Shown here in pieces: positions 1 through 8,795 of a DNA stretch of 64,000 nt (position 1 is the stretch's first letter; the number at the start of each line of letters is the position of its first letter). Source of the DNA: Candidatus Babelota bacterium (lineage in GTDB: Bacteria > Babelota > Babeliae > Babelales > Vermiphilaceae); the NCBI GenBank assembly GCA_003963225.1, contig RXKB01000006.1, positions 1 through 64,000 on the forward strand, read 5' to 3'. Both the position numbers and the translations under genes were made by a program. The notes beneath the pieces are model-generated. The model was given only the letters and a program-made list of their open reading frames with translations. It did not search any database and was not told where the DNA came from.

Positions 1-252
1 CACCCCTTCCATTAACACAATAGACTTTGTAATACCTATCGACCTTAAAATCAAGGCTTCATCAATAGATGCAACGCCAAATTTATCAACAAAATCAACC
101 AACCGTTTGCTTACCGATCGCAAGCCATGTCCGTATGCATTTGCCTTAACCATAGCCATAATAGAAACATTGTTATTTATTTTTTGCCTAATTAAAGACG
201 CATTATATTGAAGGTTTTCAGTTGAAAGCAATGCGTACGTTGGACGGCTCAT
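1..252 (-). CDS. alr: alanine racemase, N-terminal part (runs off the left edge)
   Basis: Eighty-four codons of an open frame begin at ATG 252 and continue past base 1. The translation carries MVKANAYGHG at residues 34-43, the hallmark of alanine racemase in which the lysine forms the Schiff base with pyridoxal phosphate. The enzyme interconverts L- and D-alanine in the cytoplasm and supplies D-Ala for peptidoglycan, which agrees with the M23 peptidase gene further on. The downstream FGVASIDEALILR also fits the start of the alanine racemase barrel. It is divergent from the gene at 445. The C-terminal domain with the catalytic tyrosine lies outside the window, so completeness cannot be judged. 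Confidence 0.9.
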   Translation of the reverse strand, partial: MSRPTYALLSTENLQYNASLIRQKINNNVSIMAMVKANAYGHGLRSVSKRLVDFVDKFGVASIDEALILRSIGITKSIVLMEGV

Positions 253-369
253 TGGTATAATCCTTACATAATAGAGTGCAATATAATGAGCAATTGTACC
301 ATTTTCCCGTATCTAAGCACAATACATTATTGTTTTTTAAACCGAATCTTTAGAAAAAGTTTGTTTTTA

Positions 370-399
370 TTGAAAATTTAATATTTATATCTGTAATAT
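370..399 (+). promoter_or_regulatory. possible sigma70-type promoter for the Cys-rich pair
   Basis: TTGAAA at 370-375 and TAATAT at 394-399 are separated by 18 bases and lie about 45 bases before the ATG at 445. The match is moderate in a very AT-rich stretch, so chance occurrence is possible. Confidence 0.35.
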
Positions 400-444
400 T
401 ATTGTATATACTAATGATGAAATTATAAAAATAGGGAGTCGATA

Positions 445-807
445 ATGTTAGCTAAGACAATAGCTTTCTCCGCTGTATTATTACTAGGAACATACAATAT
501 CAGCACACCATACAGCATTTCTATTAAAAATGAATCTCCAAACGCGGTAAAAATTACTATGGTTTACGCAGGGGGTTCTGCAATATGCCCTAATGCAGAA
601 TTAGAGATAAAATCTGGAGAAACCAGATCTGTAGAATCTGGGGCATGTTGTACGTCATACGTCAGTATTTATGGCCTTGAAGGGACAGTAAAAAATAAAA
701 CGTTTACTTATCAACCACCTGTAACCGGTTTTGGTATTGCATGCAGAGGTTTTTCATTTGTTATTAAACAAACTGCAGATGGCGCTTTAGTAGGAACAAC
801 AATATAA
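445..807 (+). CDS. small exported Cys-rich protein (tandem copy 1)
   Basis: A 120-residue protein with a short hydrophobic N-terminus that looks like a signal peptide and a beta-rich remainder. Five cysteines are visible in the mature part, including a CC pair. GGGAG lies nine bases before the ATG. It is clearly related to the next gene: both share a YAG...ICxxE segment, a central CC pair followed by a V/Y-S-I strand, and a single Cys near the C-terminus, which suggests conserved disulfides in a small beta-sandwich acting outside the cytoplasm. Only 12 bases separate the two genes, so they are probably co-transcribed. I do not recognise the family and infer no function beyond export. Confidence 0.75.
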   Translation: MLAKTIAFSAVLLLGTYNISTPYSISIKNESPNAVKITMVYAGGSAICPNAELEIKSGETRSVESGACCTSYVSIYGLEGTVKNKTFTYQPPVTGFGIACRGFSFVIKQTADGALVGTTI

Positions 808-819
808 AAAGGGAATACC

Positions 820-1191
820 ATGTTTAAGATATATACTTTCAAAGCATTTATTATTATAGGATTATGTAGCGTTAGCTCTGTTGTATTATGCTGGAATAAT
901 ACTATAAAAAATGATACGAACGGAGAAATTGTTGTTACAATAACCTATGCAGGAGTTGGTATTTGTTCACCAGAAATACGGGTACTAGAACCAAATCAAG
1001 AAATAACTGTTGACTCTAAAATATGCTGTGCAGAATCTGTAAGTATCAGAGCATCAAGCGGTACGATGTCTGGTCAAACATACTATTTAGATACCCCACG
1101 TGCAGGTATTAATATGACCTGTGCACATTTCAGAGTAAGGGTGTACGGCGCAACTGGTAACAAATTAATGGCAGAAGCAAATCTTGGTTAA
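820..1191 (+). CDS. small exported Cys-rich protein (tandem copy 2)
   Basis: A 123-residue paralog of the preceding gene, with a hydrophobic signal-peptide-like N-terminus (MFKIYTFKAFIIIGLCSVSS). The shared core includes the YAG, IC, CC and late Cys positions. AAGGGAA precedes the ATG by a normal distance. The two copies have diverged well beyond a recent duplication, which suggests that both are kept by selection. Function unknown. The conserved cysteines suggest an oxidising compartment such as the periplasm or cell surface. Confidence 0.75.
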   Translation: MFKIYTFKAFIIIGLCSVSSVVLCWNNTIKNDTNGEIVVTITYAGVGICSPEIRVLEPNQEITVDSKICCAESVSIRASSGTMSGQTYYLDTPRAGINMTCAHFRVRVYGATGNKLMAEANLG

Positions 1192-1320
1192 TATGATTTT
1201 ATAATAATTAGAAAGAGGCAAACGCGTCCATCACTCTTTGTAAAATAAACTATTTTTTGCAAAGCATAGGTACATTATGTAAATAATATTACTTTTGTAT
1301 TAACAAATAGTTGCAAAAGA

Positions 1321-1348
1321 TTTACTTGCAAAAAACACATGTTATAAT
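1321..1348 (+). promoter_or_regulatory. candidate promoter upstream of the 1396 gene
   Basis: A perfect TATAAT at 1343-1348 is preceded, after 16 bases, by TTTACT at 1321-1326. The start codon follows about 48 bases later. A repeated TTGCAAAA motif at 1311 and 1326 surrounds the -35 position and could be incidental or an operator. Confidence 0.5.
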
Positions 1349-1395
1349 AGAAAAGTTCTATTTTACACTATGTTTATTTTTATAAAAGGTTTATT

Positions 1396-2199
1396 ATGAT
1401 CCATAGCAACAAAAAAAATATGTTTTTATTACTATCTCTTTTTACGACTACGCTAAATTTAACTGCTAACGAGGGGAGAGGTGATTCGCATAAATCTTAC
1501 GGAGGAGCCTATATTATTATCGCAGCAATTGTTTTTCTAGAACACGTTGGAGGTATTGGATATTTTATTTATAATAAACACTTAAAACCATCTACAAATA
1601 TAACTGAGCCAATACAAAATACAGCCAAAACGATAACGCCTAAATTTTCAGTAAATGACATAAACGCAAAAATAACAGGACTCATGACAGATATTTATGA
1701 AAACCTGAACAATAATATAAGCGCTTTTGACTTGGTACAAAAATTAAAAGAAGCATCTATAAGAAAAGAGTACTCCCCTGCGGCTTTAAAAGTACTTGAA
1801 GAAACATTAAGCAATCGCCCTGATCTTACAACATATGCTGATGCCCTTGAACATCTCAATAAATTAACAAAAGATCTACCAGAAACAGAATTACCAACAA
1901 CTTTTCAAGCGATATCACCAACAGAACTTTTAAAACAAAACCAACATGTATCAACTGCAGAAAAAATTAATGTATTAAAAAATGATATGTTTAGTAAACT
2001 GACACAAGAGGACGGCAAAAGTTATGCTAGAACGCTAGAATTAATCGCAAACAAACCGAACGATTCATACTCTGATAAAATTTTAGATGCTCTTCTTGAA
2101 TGTTTAACAAGTGGCCAAGACAACACAACATTAACACTAGCAAAATACAACAATTGTGAGCATGCAGCGCAAGTGCAACATGCAGCCACAAATAGCTAA
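1396..2199 (+). CDS. exported membrane-anchored hypothetical protein
   Basis: A 267-residue protein of unrecognised family. A probable signal peptide (about residues 1-25) is followed by a Gly/Ser/His-rich linker and a strong membrane segment around residues 37-60. After that comes a soluble, mostly helical domain of about 200 residues. The layout suggests a protein anchored near its N-terminus with its body in the periplasm or outside. It stands alone between the Cys-rich pair and the convergent rlmB and is followed by a strong terminator. Confidence 0.65.
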   Translation: MIHSNKKNMFLLLSLFTTTLNLTANEGRGDSHKSYGGAYIIIAAIVFLEHVGGIGYFIYNKHLKPSTNITEPIQNTAKTITPKFSVNDINAKITGLMTDIYENLNNNISAFDLVQKLKEASIRKEYSPAALKVLEETLSNRPDLTTYADALEHLNKLTKDLPETELPTTFQAISPTELLKQNQHVSTAEKINVLKNDMFSKLTQEDGKSYARTLELIANKPNDSYSDKILDALLECLTSGQDNTTLTLAKYNNCEHAAQVQHAATNS

Positions 2200-2208
2200 A
2201 AATATAAA

Positions 2209-2254
2209 CAAACAAAAAAGGGTATGGCCTGAAAACCATACCCTTTTTTGTTTG
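2209..2254. terminator. strong bidirectional terminator
   Basis: A perfect 19-bp inverted repeat (arms 2209-2227 and 2236-2254) with an 8-base loop. It has A-runs on one side and T-runs on the other, so it can act on both strands. It lies between the convergent genes ending at 2199 and 2265. Confidence 0.9.
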
Positions 2255-2264
2255 TAAAAATTAA

Positions 2265-3011
2265 TTATTTAGAAGAACTTAAAAGGCCAATCTTGGTAGT
2301 TACCAAAAAGCTTAAAATTCCTGCAGCCACAGACGCGTTGTAAGAAATATCTTTTGTACGCTGAGGCAAGGTGACAGCAATCCCTTCTTTTAAAATAGAT
2401 TTGCTCACGCCGACCCCTTCGCTGCCAATAACCAAACACAATGGCGCTTTGAAAGCCACTTGCATAACATTTGATCCATTAAACGTTGCAAGATACATGG
2501 TATAACCAGCTTGTTTGATAAGTTGTGCAGCTTCTTGCACAGAGCCTGCCAAAAAAATAGGTACGTGCTCTGCCAAACCAGCAGAAGATTTCAATGCTGT
2601 TGCAGTCAGTGGCGATCCACCCTTTCTAATCATAATCACCCCATCAATGCCAGTGCAATACGCAGAACGTAGCATGGCGCCAACGTTGCGCGGATCTTGA
2701 ATACTGTCAAGCATTAACAAAACAGGGTATTTTGCAGCTTCAAACATCTGCTTTTTAAATACAAAAGGCATTACCCACCCAACAATACCTTGATGATCAG
2801 GCGTTTCTGCCATGCGCGTAAGCACAGCGCGTTCTACGTACTGAATAGGTACTTTTTTTTCGCCCAATGCATCAACAACCTGTTGCCACCCTTTTGGCTC
2901 GGGTCTTGTGGTATACAAACTAATAAGTTTTCTTTTTTTTGCTTTTATTACTTCTAAAATAGGATGTAGCCCAAAAATAAGCTCGCCTTGCACTTTTTGT
3001 GATTGTTTCAT
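2265..3011 (-). CDS. rlmB: SpoU-family 23S rRNA 2'-O-ribose methyltransferase (RlmB/TrmH-like)
   Basis: A 248-residue SPOUT methyltransferase that transfers a methyl group from S-adenosylmethionine to a ribose 2'-OH in rRNA. An N-terminal L30e-like substrate-binding domain begins with IFGLHPILEVI. The three SpoU motifs follow: DPRNVGAMLRSAY near residue 106, LVIGSEGVGVS near 193 and ISYNASVAAGIL near 224. This arrangement is that of RlmB, which modifies the 23S peptidyl-transferase loop, although related enzymes acting on tRNA cannot be excluded from sequence alone. The Asn of the third motif sits in YNAS instead of the commoner LNVS. An AGGA lies a short distance before the ATG. Confidence 0.88.
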   Translation of the reverse strand: MKQSQKVQGELIFGLHPILEVIKAKKRKLISLYTTRPEPKGWQQVVDALGEKKVPIQYVERAVLTRMAETPDHQGIVGWVMPFVFKKQMFEAAKYPVLLMLDSIQDPRNVGAMLRSAYCTGIDGVIMIRKGGSPLTATALKSSAGLAEHVPIFLAGSVQEAAQLIKQAGYTMYLATFNGSNVMQVAFKAPLCLVIGSEGVGVSKSILKEGIAVTLPQRTKDISYNASVAAGILSFLVTTKIGLLSSSK

Positions 3012-3133
3012 ATAAAAATCCTGGCAATTATATAATAATTTTTATAACTATTATTGTAGCTTAGATCTTGCAGAAGTATATCTATTTTTTTATTATATAA
3101 GAAAGACAAGTTACAATAACCGAAAGGAGTTAT

Positions 3134-3748
3134 ATGGTATATAAAATAGGTATACTAAGTTTAAGTACACTAATTTCTGTTCATGCATTATTTAGCGGAA
3201 AGGACCCATTTATGGTACATTTTGATGAGTTTGATGACATAATAACCCAAATGAAATCTTTCAGAAAAGAACTAGAAACTTTAGAACAGCAATGGGAAAC
3301 AGAGTATACAAAAAATCAGCCAAATAGCCCTACCATTACCTGCAAAGATAATCAAAACAGTACTACCATTACCATAGAACATATTCCTTTAATGGAAGAT
3401 CAAAAAGAAATCCCTGTTAATGCACATGTGGGTTATAATAAAGATGATCATGCCAACAATATTAGTATAACCATTGGCTTGTACAAAATAGATATTCAAT
3501 ATCACCAAGAAGACCGCTACCTTTTGATTAACACAACATATCAAGCGGAAGCAAAAAAAGAAGACCAAAAAATAAAACAAGCACAAACGTTTCATTACAG
3601 TGGAAGAAAAGGGCAAACAGTTATTGGCAATTTAGAACTTGAAAAGGTTGCTATACAAGCGGATCATGCTAAAAACTGCCTCTGCATTACTATCCCAAAG
3701 GCAGAAGTAAAATCTAAGCAAAAAAAAATAGAAGTGACCAAAGTATAA
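3134..3748 (+). CDS. exported Hsp20/alpha-crystallin-like protein
   Basis: A 204-residue protein with a probable signal peptide (residues 1-20). After it comes DPFMVHFDEFDDIITQMKSF, which resembles the start of bacterial small heat-shock proteins. The C-terminal part is beta-rich and ends in a pattern like that of Hsp20 strands: ADHAKNCLCITIPKAE followed by a Lys-rich stretch and KKIEV. Small heat-shock proteins hold unfolding clients without ATP and are normally cytosolic, so an exported one would be unusual. The similarity is by eye and remote, and another exported beta-sandwich is possible. AAAGGAG lies just before the ATG. A terminator follows. Confidence 0.5.
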   Translation: MVYKIGILSLSTLISVHALFSGKDPFMVHFDEFDDIITQMKSFRKELETLEQQWETEYTKNQPNSPTITCKDNQNSTTITIEHIPLMEDQKEIPVNAHVGYNKDDHANNISITIGLYKIDIQYHQEDRYLLINTTYQAEAKKEDQKIKQAQTFHYSGRKGQTVIGNLELEKVAIQADHAKNCLCITIPKAEVKSKQKKIEVTKV

Positions 3749-3758
3749 TAAGCAAGTC

Positions 3759-3800
3759 AAAAGCAAAGGCAAAAACTAACGTTGCTTTGCCTTTGCTTTT
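3759..3800. terminator. bidirectional terminator
   Basis: A 15-bp inverted repeat (3759-3773 and 3786-3800) with a 12-base loop and flanking A and T runs. It lies between the convergent genes ending at 3748 and 3812. Confidence 0.88.
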
Positions 3801-3811
3801 TATATAACTTA

Positions 3812-5662
3812 TTATAAACGCAATACCGCTTGTACAATTGCTTGCGCATCAATTTCCGCCCACTGCAAAAGCTCATCTTTTGCACCTGACCTTGGCAATG
3901 TTTTTACTGCCAAACTGACTATGGTAAAGCTAAACTCGGTGCAAGCAGCTGTAATCATTTCACCAATACCACCTTCATAATAATGATCTTCAACAACAAT
4001 CATGTTGCCTCCAGCATGCTGAGTCAGTTCAACGACCGTATCTTTGTCAAAAGGTTTTATAGAATATAAATCAATAATAGCAACTGTTTTATGGTACTGC
4101 TCTTTTAATATGGCAAGTGCTTTTAACGCCTCAAAAACAGTAATACCTGCAGCAATAATACACGCAGTATCTTGCGCATGCTTTTGCAATACTATTGCTT
4201 TACCGATCCCAAAATCTTGAGAACTATTGTATAAAACCGGCATATCTGCTCGTGTAGTTCGCATATAACTAATGCCTTTGGTGTAGGCATACATATGCTG
4301 TACCAGTTTAAAACTACAAACAGCATCAGCAGGGTACAATACAACAGAATCTGGCAAACAACGCATAAAAGCTATATCTTCCAAAGCCATTTGAGAAGGC
4401 CCGTCTTGTCCAATAGAAACACCTGCATGAGAACCGCATATGCGCAATGGCACATTGCCAATAGCAGCCATACGTATTTGATCGTGCGCACGTGACAAAA
4501 AAGCGCCAAAAGTTGCCAAAAACGGCACAGCTCCATGCCGTTCAAGGCCAACAGCAACATTAACAAGCGTTTGCTCGCCAATAAAACATTGCACAAACCG
4601 TTCAGGAAAAGCTTTTGCAAAAAATTCTGTAAACGTTGAATTTTGTACATCCGCATCAAGCACCATGCAATTACTGGCGTTAGCACCCAAAGCAACAAGC
4701 CCTTGACCAAAACCATACCGCGTTGAAACTGTATCCCCCACAGCGTATAAAGGCAAAGCAATACCTTTTAGATCACCATTTTTATTGCTTGTGATTTCAG
4801 GCAACCTTTTTTGTGGCAATTTTGCGATAATATGCTCATTATTTTTAGCGACTTTCATTTCATCATTGAAAGCTAATGCATAGTTTTTATCTGCCAACGG
4901 CTTGCCATGAAAGCCCTCTTTATTTTCAACCTCACTTATGCCATGACCTTTGTATGTTTTGGCAATAATAACATGCGGTTTTTTAGTATGATTTTTAACG
5001 TTAGCAAACACATGGGCAAGCTCTTGCACATTATGCCCATCAACAATTTGGACAGTAAAACCAAAAGCCAAAAATTTTTGCTGATACTGATCAATATGAT
5101 GTTCAAACATGGTAGGGCATGATTGACCAAGTCTATTGCAATCAATAATAGCAACTAGATTATCTAATCCATAATAACTTGCCAATGCCATTGCTTCCCA
5201 ATTTGCACCTTCAAAAAGTTCTCCATCGCCAAGCAAAACATATATAAAGCCCGGCAACTGCATACGCTTTGCGTACAACGCTTGCCCAACGGCAATACCA
5301 AGACCGTTGCCCAGCGACCCCGTAGCCGCTTCTGCGTAGGCAAATCGCCTTGTCGGATGCCCTTCTAAAACCGAATAAAATGTTCTATAAGTTAATAACT
5401 CTTCATACGACATTTTACCTAACAAATGCCAAACCGCATATAATAATGCAGAAGCATGGCCTTTTGATAATATAAAACGATCATTTGACAAGCTTTCAAA
5501 ATTATTAATATCAAATATAAGCTCATGAAAAAATAGCATTGCAACAATATCAGCACAGGAAAAACAGCTTGTTGGATGGCCAGAACCTGCTTTTACAGAC
5601 ATTAAAAGAGAGAGCTTACGCAATAAATAAGCGTAATGAGCAACAGAATTATTGTGCGCCAT
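3812..5662 (-). CDS. tkt: transketolase
   Basis: A 616-residue thiamine-diphosphate enzyme that moves two-carbon units between sugar phosphates in the non-oxidative pentose phosphate pathway. The substrate-binding GSGHP is at residues 26-30 and SKGHAS at about 66-71. The diphosphate and metal-binding GDGELFEGANWEA is at 145-157. The pyrimidine-binding and C-terminal domains follow in one chain. The frame is open further upstream to a TTG at 5692, but the ATG at 5662 has AAGGA eight bases ahead of it and starts in the expected place for the family. With the epimerase at 11898 it gives pentose-hexose interconversion. No glycolytic genes are visible in this window. Confidence 0.93.
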   Translation of the reverse strand: MAHNNSVAHYAYLLRKLSLLMSVKAGSGHPTSCFSCADIVAMLFFHELIFDINNFESLSNDRFILSKGHASALLYAVWHLLGKMSYEELLTYRTFYSVLEGHPTRRFAYAEAATGSLGNGLGIAVGQALYAKRMQLPGFIYVLLGDGELFEGANWEAMALASYYGLDNLVAIIDCNRLGQSCPTMFEHHIDQYQQKFLAFGFTVQIVDGHNVQELAHVFANVKNHTKKPHVIIAKTYKGHGISEVENKEGFHGKPLADKNYALAFNDEMKVAKNNEHIIAKLPQKRLPEITSNKNGDLKGIALPLYAVGDTVSTRYGFGQGLVALGANASNCMVLDADVQNSTFTEFFAKAFPERFVQCFIGEQTLVNVAVGLERHGAVPFLATFGAFLSRAHDQIRMAAIGNVPLRICGSHAGVSIGQDGPSQMALEDIAFMRCLPDSVVLYPADAVCSFKLVQHMYAYTKGISYMRTTRADMPVLYNSSQDFGIGKAIVLQKHAQDTACIIAAGITVFEALKALAILKEQYHKTVAIIDLYSIKPFDKDTVVELTQHAGGNMIVVEDHYYEGGIGEMITAACTEFSFTIVSLAVKTLPRSGAKDELLQWAEIDAQAIVQAVLRL

Positions 5663-5856
5663 TACATTCCTTTTTGAACGACATAATTGCAAGCAAGTCT
5701 AGCATGTCACACCATAAAAGTCAGCTTTTGCTTTGGAGGAATTAACACTTCCATAAAAAACTATATCTGAAATAATATTTTTTTAATTTACATATTTATT
5801 TTTTTTAAAAAAAGTATATTATTGTCTTTAAGTCTTTAATTTCAGGGAAAATACAT

Positions 5857-6600
5857 ATGTTAATTTACTTACTATTTTATTTATTTTTATTTCCTTTTAC
5901 GATAACTTATGGCACATCGTTTCCTATGAATGGTATGAAAAAAACACAGCAATCAACAGAGCCTTCCCAGGAAACTCTAAAAAAGAACTCTTCTACCTCT
6001 GGTTTGATACATAATAAAGACGAAAATGAAACAGAAGAAGAAGACAACCTAGAAGATACTGATGAATTTGATGACGAAGATGAGTATAAACCCTCTTTTC
6101 GGATCAAAGCAATTCGTACAATGCGATTAATAAAAAAACACAGCAAGCTATTAATTACCGCTATAGCTGGATGTACAATTTTTTATATGTATTGGCATAA
6201 GTTATGGTTATTTGGTAGCAAGACAAATAGCACTACACAAGTTCAACAAAATACTGAAAATGCAATAGAGCTGCCCACTGAAGAACATAATATTCAAAAT
6301 CAACTTCAACAAATTACTCCAGATAATAAAAGAGAGCAAGAAGCAAAAAATACACGTAAAAAAGAATTTATAAAAATTGATAATGAAATTCCATCTAAAG
6401 AAACATCTAACAACAGTAAGCCTATACAAAAAATAAATCCAACTGGGTCTGCTACATCTTTACCTGCTGAAAAGACAACAGCAGAACCCAAGTATCATAT
6501 CAATAAATTAGTATTGCCAGAAAATAGCGATCAGGCATTAAAAAAATTAGAAGAGGAAACAGCATTATTTACAGAAAAATATGCGAATTTAGCTTTATAG
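5857..6600 (+). CDS. exported or membrane protein with an acidic stretch
   Basis: A 247-residue protein not recognised from any family. The N-terminal 20 residues are strongly hydrophobic and fit a signal peptide. An acidic run of about 20 Glu/Asp-rich residues lies near position 60. A hydrophobic segment near residues 93-115 could span the membrane, and the remainder is rich in Gln, Asn, Thr and Lys and looks low in structure. The next gene starts 18 bases after the stop, so the two are probably one transcription unit that ends at the terminator at 7473. Confidence 0.6.
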   Translation: MLIYLLFYLFLFPFTITYGTSFPMNGMKKTQQSTEPSQETLKKNSSTSGLIHNKDENETEEEDNLEDTDEFDDEDEYKPSFRIKAIRTMRLIKKHSKLLITAIAGCTIFYMYWHKLWLFGSKTNSTTQVQQNTENAIELPTEEHNIQNQLQQITPDNKREQEAKNTRKKEFIKIDNEIPSKETSNNSKPIQKINPTGSATSLPAEKTTAEPKYHINKLVLPENSDQALKKLEEETALFTEKYANLAL

Positions 6601-6618
6601 AAATGACGAGGATTTGTA

Positions 6619-7461
6619 ATGTATAATTTTAAAAAATATATTTTTTTAAGTTTAATTGTATCCATTAATACTGTGTTGCCTAATAATGACAACCCAAATA
6701 CTTACAAAGAAACCATAAATAAGCAAGAGCCTGCAGCGAATCATGAACAAAATACTTTTAAAAAAGATGTCGCACTACAATTTAAAACCGTACAAGACGC
6801 ATTAATACAAACCAATAAACAAATCAGCATAGTGGCAAGATATATTAACAAGGCATTTGAAAGTAACGAAAAACAATTTTCAGATATAGAAACGAGAGTA
6901 AAAAAAATTGAAAATACATTACCCTCATTTGTGACAAATAATAACTTTAACTCAGCAATCAACAATGTTCATGAGCAATTAGAGGCACGCCCCACAAAAG
7001 AATGGGTTAACAGTACCGTCAATAAAATAGAAGAAGAGGTAATAAAAAAAACAAATCAAAAATTAAATGATTTACCAACAAAAGAATTTCTTGAAAAAAA
7101 ATTTAAAGAAGAAAGAGAAAAAACCTCCAGTGCATTAGAGAAAATAAATCAACACCTTGCAAACATAACACCAAAAAAAACAGAGCCTGAAAAACTTTCT
7201 ATCATCCCAATTAGTGAATATGATGGTCAGTATGTGACCAAAACATATCATGATATATACGTAACACAGGTAAATGAAGCTCTTAAAAAAGTAATGGATC
7301 AACAAGATCATACTACTTGGAGCACCAGGACTTCTACACTTGATTATCTAAAAAAAAATTTAAATTTAACTTCTCTATGTGTTGCGGTTTTGACCGTAAT
7401 TATAGTTTATGATAAAGCTCAAGGAATACGGTCTAAGTTTAAGTTTAAGTTCTCTAACTAA
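6619..7461 (+). CDS. exported coiled-coil protein with C-terminal membrane segment
   Basis: A 280-residue protein with an N-terminal signal-peptide-like stretch, a long Lys/Glu/Gln-rich helical region likely to form coiled coils (about residues 35-185), and one hydrophobic segment near the C-terminus (about 249-265) followed by a basic tail ending KFKFKFSN. This topology recurs at 47406, 57373 and 59942. The sequence suggests a protein exported by Sec and then held by a single C-terminal anchor. Family and function are not recognised. Confidence 0.65.
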   Translation: MYNFKKYIFLSLIVSINTVLPNNDNPNTYKETINKQEPAANHEQNTFKKDVALQFKTVQDALIQTNKQISIVARYINKAFESNEKQFSDIETRVKKIENTLPSFVTNNNFNSAINNVHEQLEARPTKEWVNSTVNKIEEEVIKKTNQKLNDLPTKEFLEKKFKEEREKTSSALEKINQHLANITPKKTEPEKLSIIPISEYDGQYVTKTYHDIYVTQVNEALKKVMDQQDHTTWSTRTSTLDYLKKNLNLTSLCVAVLTVIIVYDKAQGIRSKFKFKFSN

Positions 7462-7472
7462 GAATCTTGATG

Positions 7473-7536
7473 AAAACAGTATACTATTTTTAGTAGTACA
7501 ATGTGCTTTTTCTACTAAAAATAGTATACTGTTTTT
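7473..7536 (+). terminator. strong terminator
   Basis: A near-perfect inverted repeat of about 24 bp (7473-7496 and 7512-7536) with a 15-base loop and a final T-run. It ends the two-gene unit 5857-7461 and separates it from the M23 peptidase gene. Confidence 0.88.
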
Positions 7537-7577
7537 GCAATAATGTTAATAGCTTTTTACACATATAAAGGTGTTAT

Positions 7578-8768
7578 ATGATACGTCTTCGTCATACAGT
7601 GGCAATTATTTTTTTTGGGTTCATTGGTTTGTTAAGTTGGTCTATATACACTTATTTTTTTGATGCTTCTTTACCATTAATAGTGGTAAAAGGGATTGAC
7701 AACCATGGGAGTTATGCAGGCGACATACAATGCCTTCTTTCTTTAAGCAAAAAAAGCCAAGTGGCTATGTTATTGGATGGTGTTCTGTTGACAGAAAAAC
7801 ATGTGCTTTCTGCAAAAGATGATCATTCATTTGTAATACCTACCAAAAATGTTTCTAATGGCTGTCACACGTTAAAAATTGAAGCTACAGATACTACATT
7901 TTCGCATAATAAAAATACTGTTGAATGTACATTTTTTGTTGACAATCAGCCATTGCAAGCAATACTAATTGGAACTGAAGAGGTGTACAAAGTATTTCAA
8001 GGGCGAACATTACATGTGCAATTGCAAACAAATAAGCCAATTGAAAAAGCTATTGTCCAGCTGCTGGCTCACGAATATGAATGTTTTCCTGAATCCACTC
8101 ATTCATTAGTATATGAAGCGTTTATCCCTATTCAATGCGAAGAAGTTCCTAACGAATATTTGATGAACGTGTTAGTAGCAGACAAAGTGGGCAACACACT
8201 CAGCTTAGAACATAAAATGCAGGTTATTGTTTTCCCTTTTAAAAAGCATACGCTTCAAATTTCTGAAGAAAAAATGCAAGAAGAAGAGTTACTTGCAGAC
8301 AGTAATACTAATTTTGAAGACATTATGGAAGAGCTGACCAAACAGTCTCCTAAGCAAAAATTGTGGAAAGGAACATTTTGCATTCCCATGGACATTGCCA
8401 GAATAACGTGTGAATTTGGGACAGTGCGCACTACCCAAAGAAAGGGGCGCTATGCACATAAAGCTATTGATGCTATAAATACACCTAAGTCTGTTGTATG
8501 GGCTCCACAAGATGGAAAGGTAGTATTAAAAAAACGGTTTACATATACTGGAAACACAGTGGTAATTGACCATGGGCTCGGTATTCTTTCTATGTTTGCA
8601 CACCTTGAAGATTTTGCAAAAATAGAAGTAGGCACCGCTATAAAAAAAGGAAATCCATTAGGAACAATGGGCAAGACCGGCTATGCAAGCGGCTACCATC
8701 TTCATTGGGAGATGAGAATTGGTAATATCGCTATAGATCCAATGCAATGGACAAAGCCAACATTTTAA
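7578..8768 (+). CDS. membrane-anchored M23 family metallopeptidase (LytM-like)
   Basis: A 396-residue protein with one N-terminal membrane anchor (about residues 8-28), a beta-rich Ig-like region, and a C-terminal M23 domain. The zinc-binding residues are visible as HKAID near residue 293 and HLHW near residue 374, the standard HxxxD plus HxH pattern. Family members cut peptide cross-links in peptidoglycan or, when inactive, regulate amidases; the intact ligands suggest an active enzyme. It is followed 27 bases later by a PilO-like gene, so envelope remodelling for an envelope-spanning machine is a reasonable inference. Confidence 0.85.
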   Translation: MIRLRHTVAIIFFGFIGLLSWSIYTYFFDASLPLIVVKGIDNHGSYAGDIQCLLSLSKKSQVAMLLDGVLLTEKHVLSAKDDHSFVIPTKNVSNGCHTLKIEATDTTFSHNKNTVECTFFVDNQPLQAILIGTEEVYKVFQGRTLHVQLQTNKPIEKAIVQLLAHEYECFPESTHSLVYEAFIPIQCEEVPNEYLMNVLVADKVGNTLSLEHKMQVIVFPFKKHTLQISEEKMQEEELLADSNTNFEDIMEELTKQSPKQKLWKGTFCIPMDIARITCEFGTVRTTQRKGRYAHKAIDAINTPKSVVWAPQDGKVVLKKRFTYTGNTVVIDHGLGILSMFAHLEDFAKIEVGTAIKKGNPLGTMGKTGYASGYHLHWEMRIGNIAIDPMQWTKPTF

Positions 8769-8795
8769 CATAGGTTTTTCTAAAAAGGAGCCCCT

